From the NCBI GenBank assembly GCA_903813345.2, contig CAIIXF020000005.1, positions 20,401,375 through 20,465,374 on the forward strand: a stretch of DNA of 64,000 nt, read 5' to 3'. This document shows positions 61,225-64,000 of this stretch, in pieces. Source of the DNA: Owenia fusiformis. Lineage: Eukaryota > Annelida > Polychaeta > Sabellida > Oweniidae. The translations under genes were made by a program, and so were the position numbers. Below the pieces are notes generated by a model. The model saw nothing but the letters and a program-made list of their open reading frames with translations, was not told the origin of the DNA and did no database searches. Position 1 is the stretch's first letter. Each line of letters opens with the position of its first letter.

Positions 61225-64000
61225 TATGTAGGCATTTATGTATGATACTTAACCATACTCTACGAAGAATGGATGATTTTTGTAGGCATTTATGTAGGCA
61301 TTCTTAAAACACGTTACTTTGCCTTAAAAACGTTACTTTATTGGACTTACTTTTCTCCTCGAAGAATGGATGATTTTATATTAGCATTTTCAAAACACAG
61401 TACTTTGCCAATAAAACGTTACTTTATTGGACTTTAACTTTTCCCCACACATGCCGGAATGTATGATTTTTTATGAAGGCATTCTTAAAACACGTTACTT
61501 TGCCTTAAAAACGTTACTTTATAGTCTAACTTTTCTCCTCGAAGAATGGATGATTTTTAGGTAAGCATTTTCAAAACACAGTACTTTGCCAATAAAACGT
61601 TACTTTATCGGACTTTAACTTCTCCCCACAAAGAATGTATGATTTTTTATGTAGGCATTCTTAAAACACGTTACTTTGCCTTAAAAACGTTACTTTATTG
61701 GACTTTAACTTTTCTCCTCGAAGAATGGATGATTTTTAGGTAGCCATTTTCAAAACACAGTACTTTGCCGATAAAACGTTACTTTCGTGGACTCTAACTT
61801 TTCTCCTCGAAGAATGGATGATTTTTTAGGTAGGCATTTTCAAAACACAGTACTTTGCCGATAAAACGTTACTTTCGTTGACTCGCGTGGACTCTAACTG
61901 TTTCCATGCCAAGTTGTTAAAAACACGTTACTTGGCCAGTTTATTCCTTCAAGTGTCGAACATTTTAGCCTGGCATTTTTAAAAAGCGTAACTTTGGCCG
62001 ATTTCCGTAACTTTCTTGTACTCTTAAGTTTTCCTCCATCGAGCGTTGGTAAATTTTAGGTAGGCATTTTCAAAAAGCGTTACTTTGGCCCTTTTGCGTT
62101 ACTTTCTTGGACTTAAACTGTGTAACTTGAAAATCTTGTCAGTGAGTGGTATTACTAATTATTGTAAAATATAAGATGGACCATAGTGTAAAGAGAGGTT
62201 AGTAGTGTTTTTCCATTTATTAATTCACTTATTCCACCTTGAAAATCTTAAATTCTTGCAGAAACTTTTGTACAATGCCTAACTTTTGTTTTGGTTTGTT
62301 TCGTAGTTCGATGATCTTCCATGTTATTTTCGAAATAATAACATGGATGAAACTCCCTAAATAGGTACAGCTTTACTGCACGTTATACCTAACTATCTGT
62401 AATATTATATACAATACATATAGTTACGTCTTGTACGTATGTTTTTTTCATTTTCTGTTGCAATATGTATGTTGGTTGCTTATTTAACGTTCAATGTACT
62501 CAATTAGGCGGTTAAAAGACCAAAGTGGATCCTTTTTCATGAATGTACGTTAATTTATAGATTAGTTTAGCCGACAACAGTGTTGAATGACTTCAGAGTT
62601 GCAATTTTAGCGATTCATACGATAAAAGATCGATTCATCCCAAACACCCACTTTACCGGAAGGCGCTCTCTGACGTCCGCGCCATTTAGGTCACTTATAA
62701 CATGGCATTATTTTTCACTTCCCTTTATTAGTACGTTTGAATGCAACCATCTTAGACATTGATGCAGCAATTTTGACCATGATCATGAAATGAAATGATC
62801 ATGAACGAATAACAGATTGACATATTGATATGTGAAAATTTGGAAGGTGTATTTTCTGATACTGAGCGACATCTTTATAAAACACAGTTTTCAATCCGAC
62901 TATAAGTAGACTATGAGTAATTCATAAAGATGTCGTTCGCTTCAACTACATCTCATAAACGTCGAACTAAATCACTAGGTTTCTATATACACATTGTATT
63001 ATTCAAAACACGAGCTAACAAACAATACAATCGTTTGCATCAGAATATCAATGTATTTTTCCATTTAATATTGCACTGTTGTCTTTTGATTGCTTTTTAT
63101 CGACTGACGGAGACAAAACTGAAGTTCGTCAAAATGCGAGTCAAAATCATCTATTGAGTACTTTGAATTTAAAAAATAAGCAATCAAATGACCATATTGC
63201 AACAATATTTGGAGAAATAGAAACCTATGTACAAGGCCTAACTTTAGTATTTCAGATAGTTACAGCAAACGTTTGGCATTCAGTAATTTATTGAGTTTCA
63301 TCCATGTTAATTTTTCGTGTCGAAAATGTCATGGCAGAGAAGCATCGAAATATAAGAGGCCACACATATGATAGCTAACTACAAAACAAACCAAAATATA
63401 CAAAAGTTAGGCCTCGTACAATTGTTTCTACTTTTACAAAATACTGTTCAATATCGTCCTTTGATTCCTTATTTTTTACATTCAAAATACTCAATCGGGC
63501 AAAAAAGTTTAAGTCCAAGAAAGTAACGGAAAAGGGCCAAAGTAACGCTTTTTGAAAATGCCTACCTAAATTTCACCAACGCTCGATGGAGGAAAACTAA
63601 GAGTACAAGAAAGTTACGGAAATCGGCCAAAGTAACGCTTTTTAAAAACACCAGGCTAAAATGTTCGACACTTGAAGGAATAAAGTTAAAAGTAACGTTT
63701 TACTGGCAAAGTACTGTGTTTTTAGAATGCCTACATAAAAAATCACCCAATATTCGAGGAGAAAAGTTAAATCCACGAAAGTAACGTTTTATCGGCAAAG
63801 TACTGTGTTTTGAAAATGCCTACCTAAAAAGCATCCATTCTTCGAGGAGAAAAGTTAAAATCCAATAAAGTAACGTTTTTAAGGCAAAGTACTGTGTTTT
63901 GAAAGTGCGTGCATAAAAATCATCCATTCTTCGTGGAGATCAGTTAAAGTACAATAAAGTCACGTTTTAAGGCAAAGTAACGTGTTTTGAAAATACCTGC
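61225..64000. mobile_element. Very long inverted repeat built of about 90-bp tandem units (open at window end)
   Basis: The left arm (61225-62115) has about nine units with CGAAGAATGGATGATTTT, AAAACACGTTACTTTGCC and AAAACGTTACTTT, phased at 61260, 61359, 61449, 61539, 61628, 61719 and 61807. The right arm (63500-64000) is the inverse and continues past the window. Pairing extends inward, for example CCTAACTTTTGTTTTGG at 62279 with its inverse near 63405, and CATGGATGAAACTC at 62342 with GAGTTTCATCCATG at 63294. The central about 900 bp is not recognised. Confidence 0.8.
62371..63292. other. Centre of the long inverted repeat
   Basis: Holds a small inverted pair GCGACATCTTTAT / ATAAAGATGTCG (62867-62934) and a TGATCATGAAATGAAATGATCA palindrome-like tract (about 62779-62803). 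ORFs of 60-75 codons show no recognisable motif. Confidence 0.4.

Noticed and set aside
62930-63294. Two overlapping 71-75-codon ORFs in the centre of the long inverted repeat
   Set aside because: No recognisable motif, and length is within chance expectation for this region.

Overview
This is eukaryotic, intron-rich, AT-rich invertebrate DNA. Two conserved animal genes lie tail to tail, and most of the rest is dispersed and nested mobile elements. The DNA transposons, non-autonomous Helitrons with (CCGT)n heads, Penelope-like and DIRS-like retroelements suggest a marine invertebrate, perhaps a mollusc. The species call is inference and weak; the two gene calls are firm.

Gene 1 (+ strand, 4025-49766) is an ortholog of TBC1D30, a TBC-domain Rab GTPase-activating protein. 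I assembled 11 coding exons by hand. Every junction is GT-AG and in phase, and together they give 3012 nt, a 1003-residue protein. The catalytic arginine (R293) and glutamine (Q329) fingers are both present. Introns 1 and 2 are 10.6 and 20.2 kb and hold most of the repeats.

Gene 2 (- strand, 58992 down to 53442) is the 3' part of GEMIN2 (SIP1), the SMN-complex subunit used in snRNP assembly. Five in-phase exons encode the last 159 residues and the stop. The N-terminal coding part (about 120 residues by comparison with the human protein) is not seen and probably lies beyond position 64000. The two stop codons are 3.7 kb apart and the genes converge.

Mobile elements, left to right. 1-4 kb: a hAT-like end, a TIR element with a tRNA-Gly-like relic, and a palindromic element with a 9-bp target-site duplication (TSD). 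Intron 1: an element with a 5-bp TSD and many short repeats. Intron 2: a 1.68-kb element with about 560-bp inverted repeats and an 8-bp TSD; a non-autonomous Helitron with another transposon nested inside it at a datable site; a piggyBac-like MITE nested in a TIR element; a CAGGGTGG element hosting a palindromic element and an unrecognised exon-like ORF; and a 26-bp minisatellite. Introns 4-5: a second Helitron copy and a nested palindromic element. Intron 9: about 1 kb of 16-bp minisatellite ending next to the exon 10 acceptor. Between the genes and in GEMIN2 introns: three mariner-like elements, a Penelope-like remnant with hammerhead-like motifs, and more palindromic elements. 59-64 kb: a DIRS-like gag ORF, a broken polymerase start, and a very long inverted repeat built of about 90-bp tandem units that runs off the window.

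No rRNA gene, intact tRNA gene, CRISPR array or bacterial-type operon was seen. All family assignments come from reading the sequence and from known motifs; no search was run.
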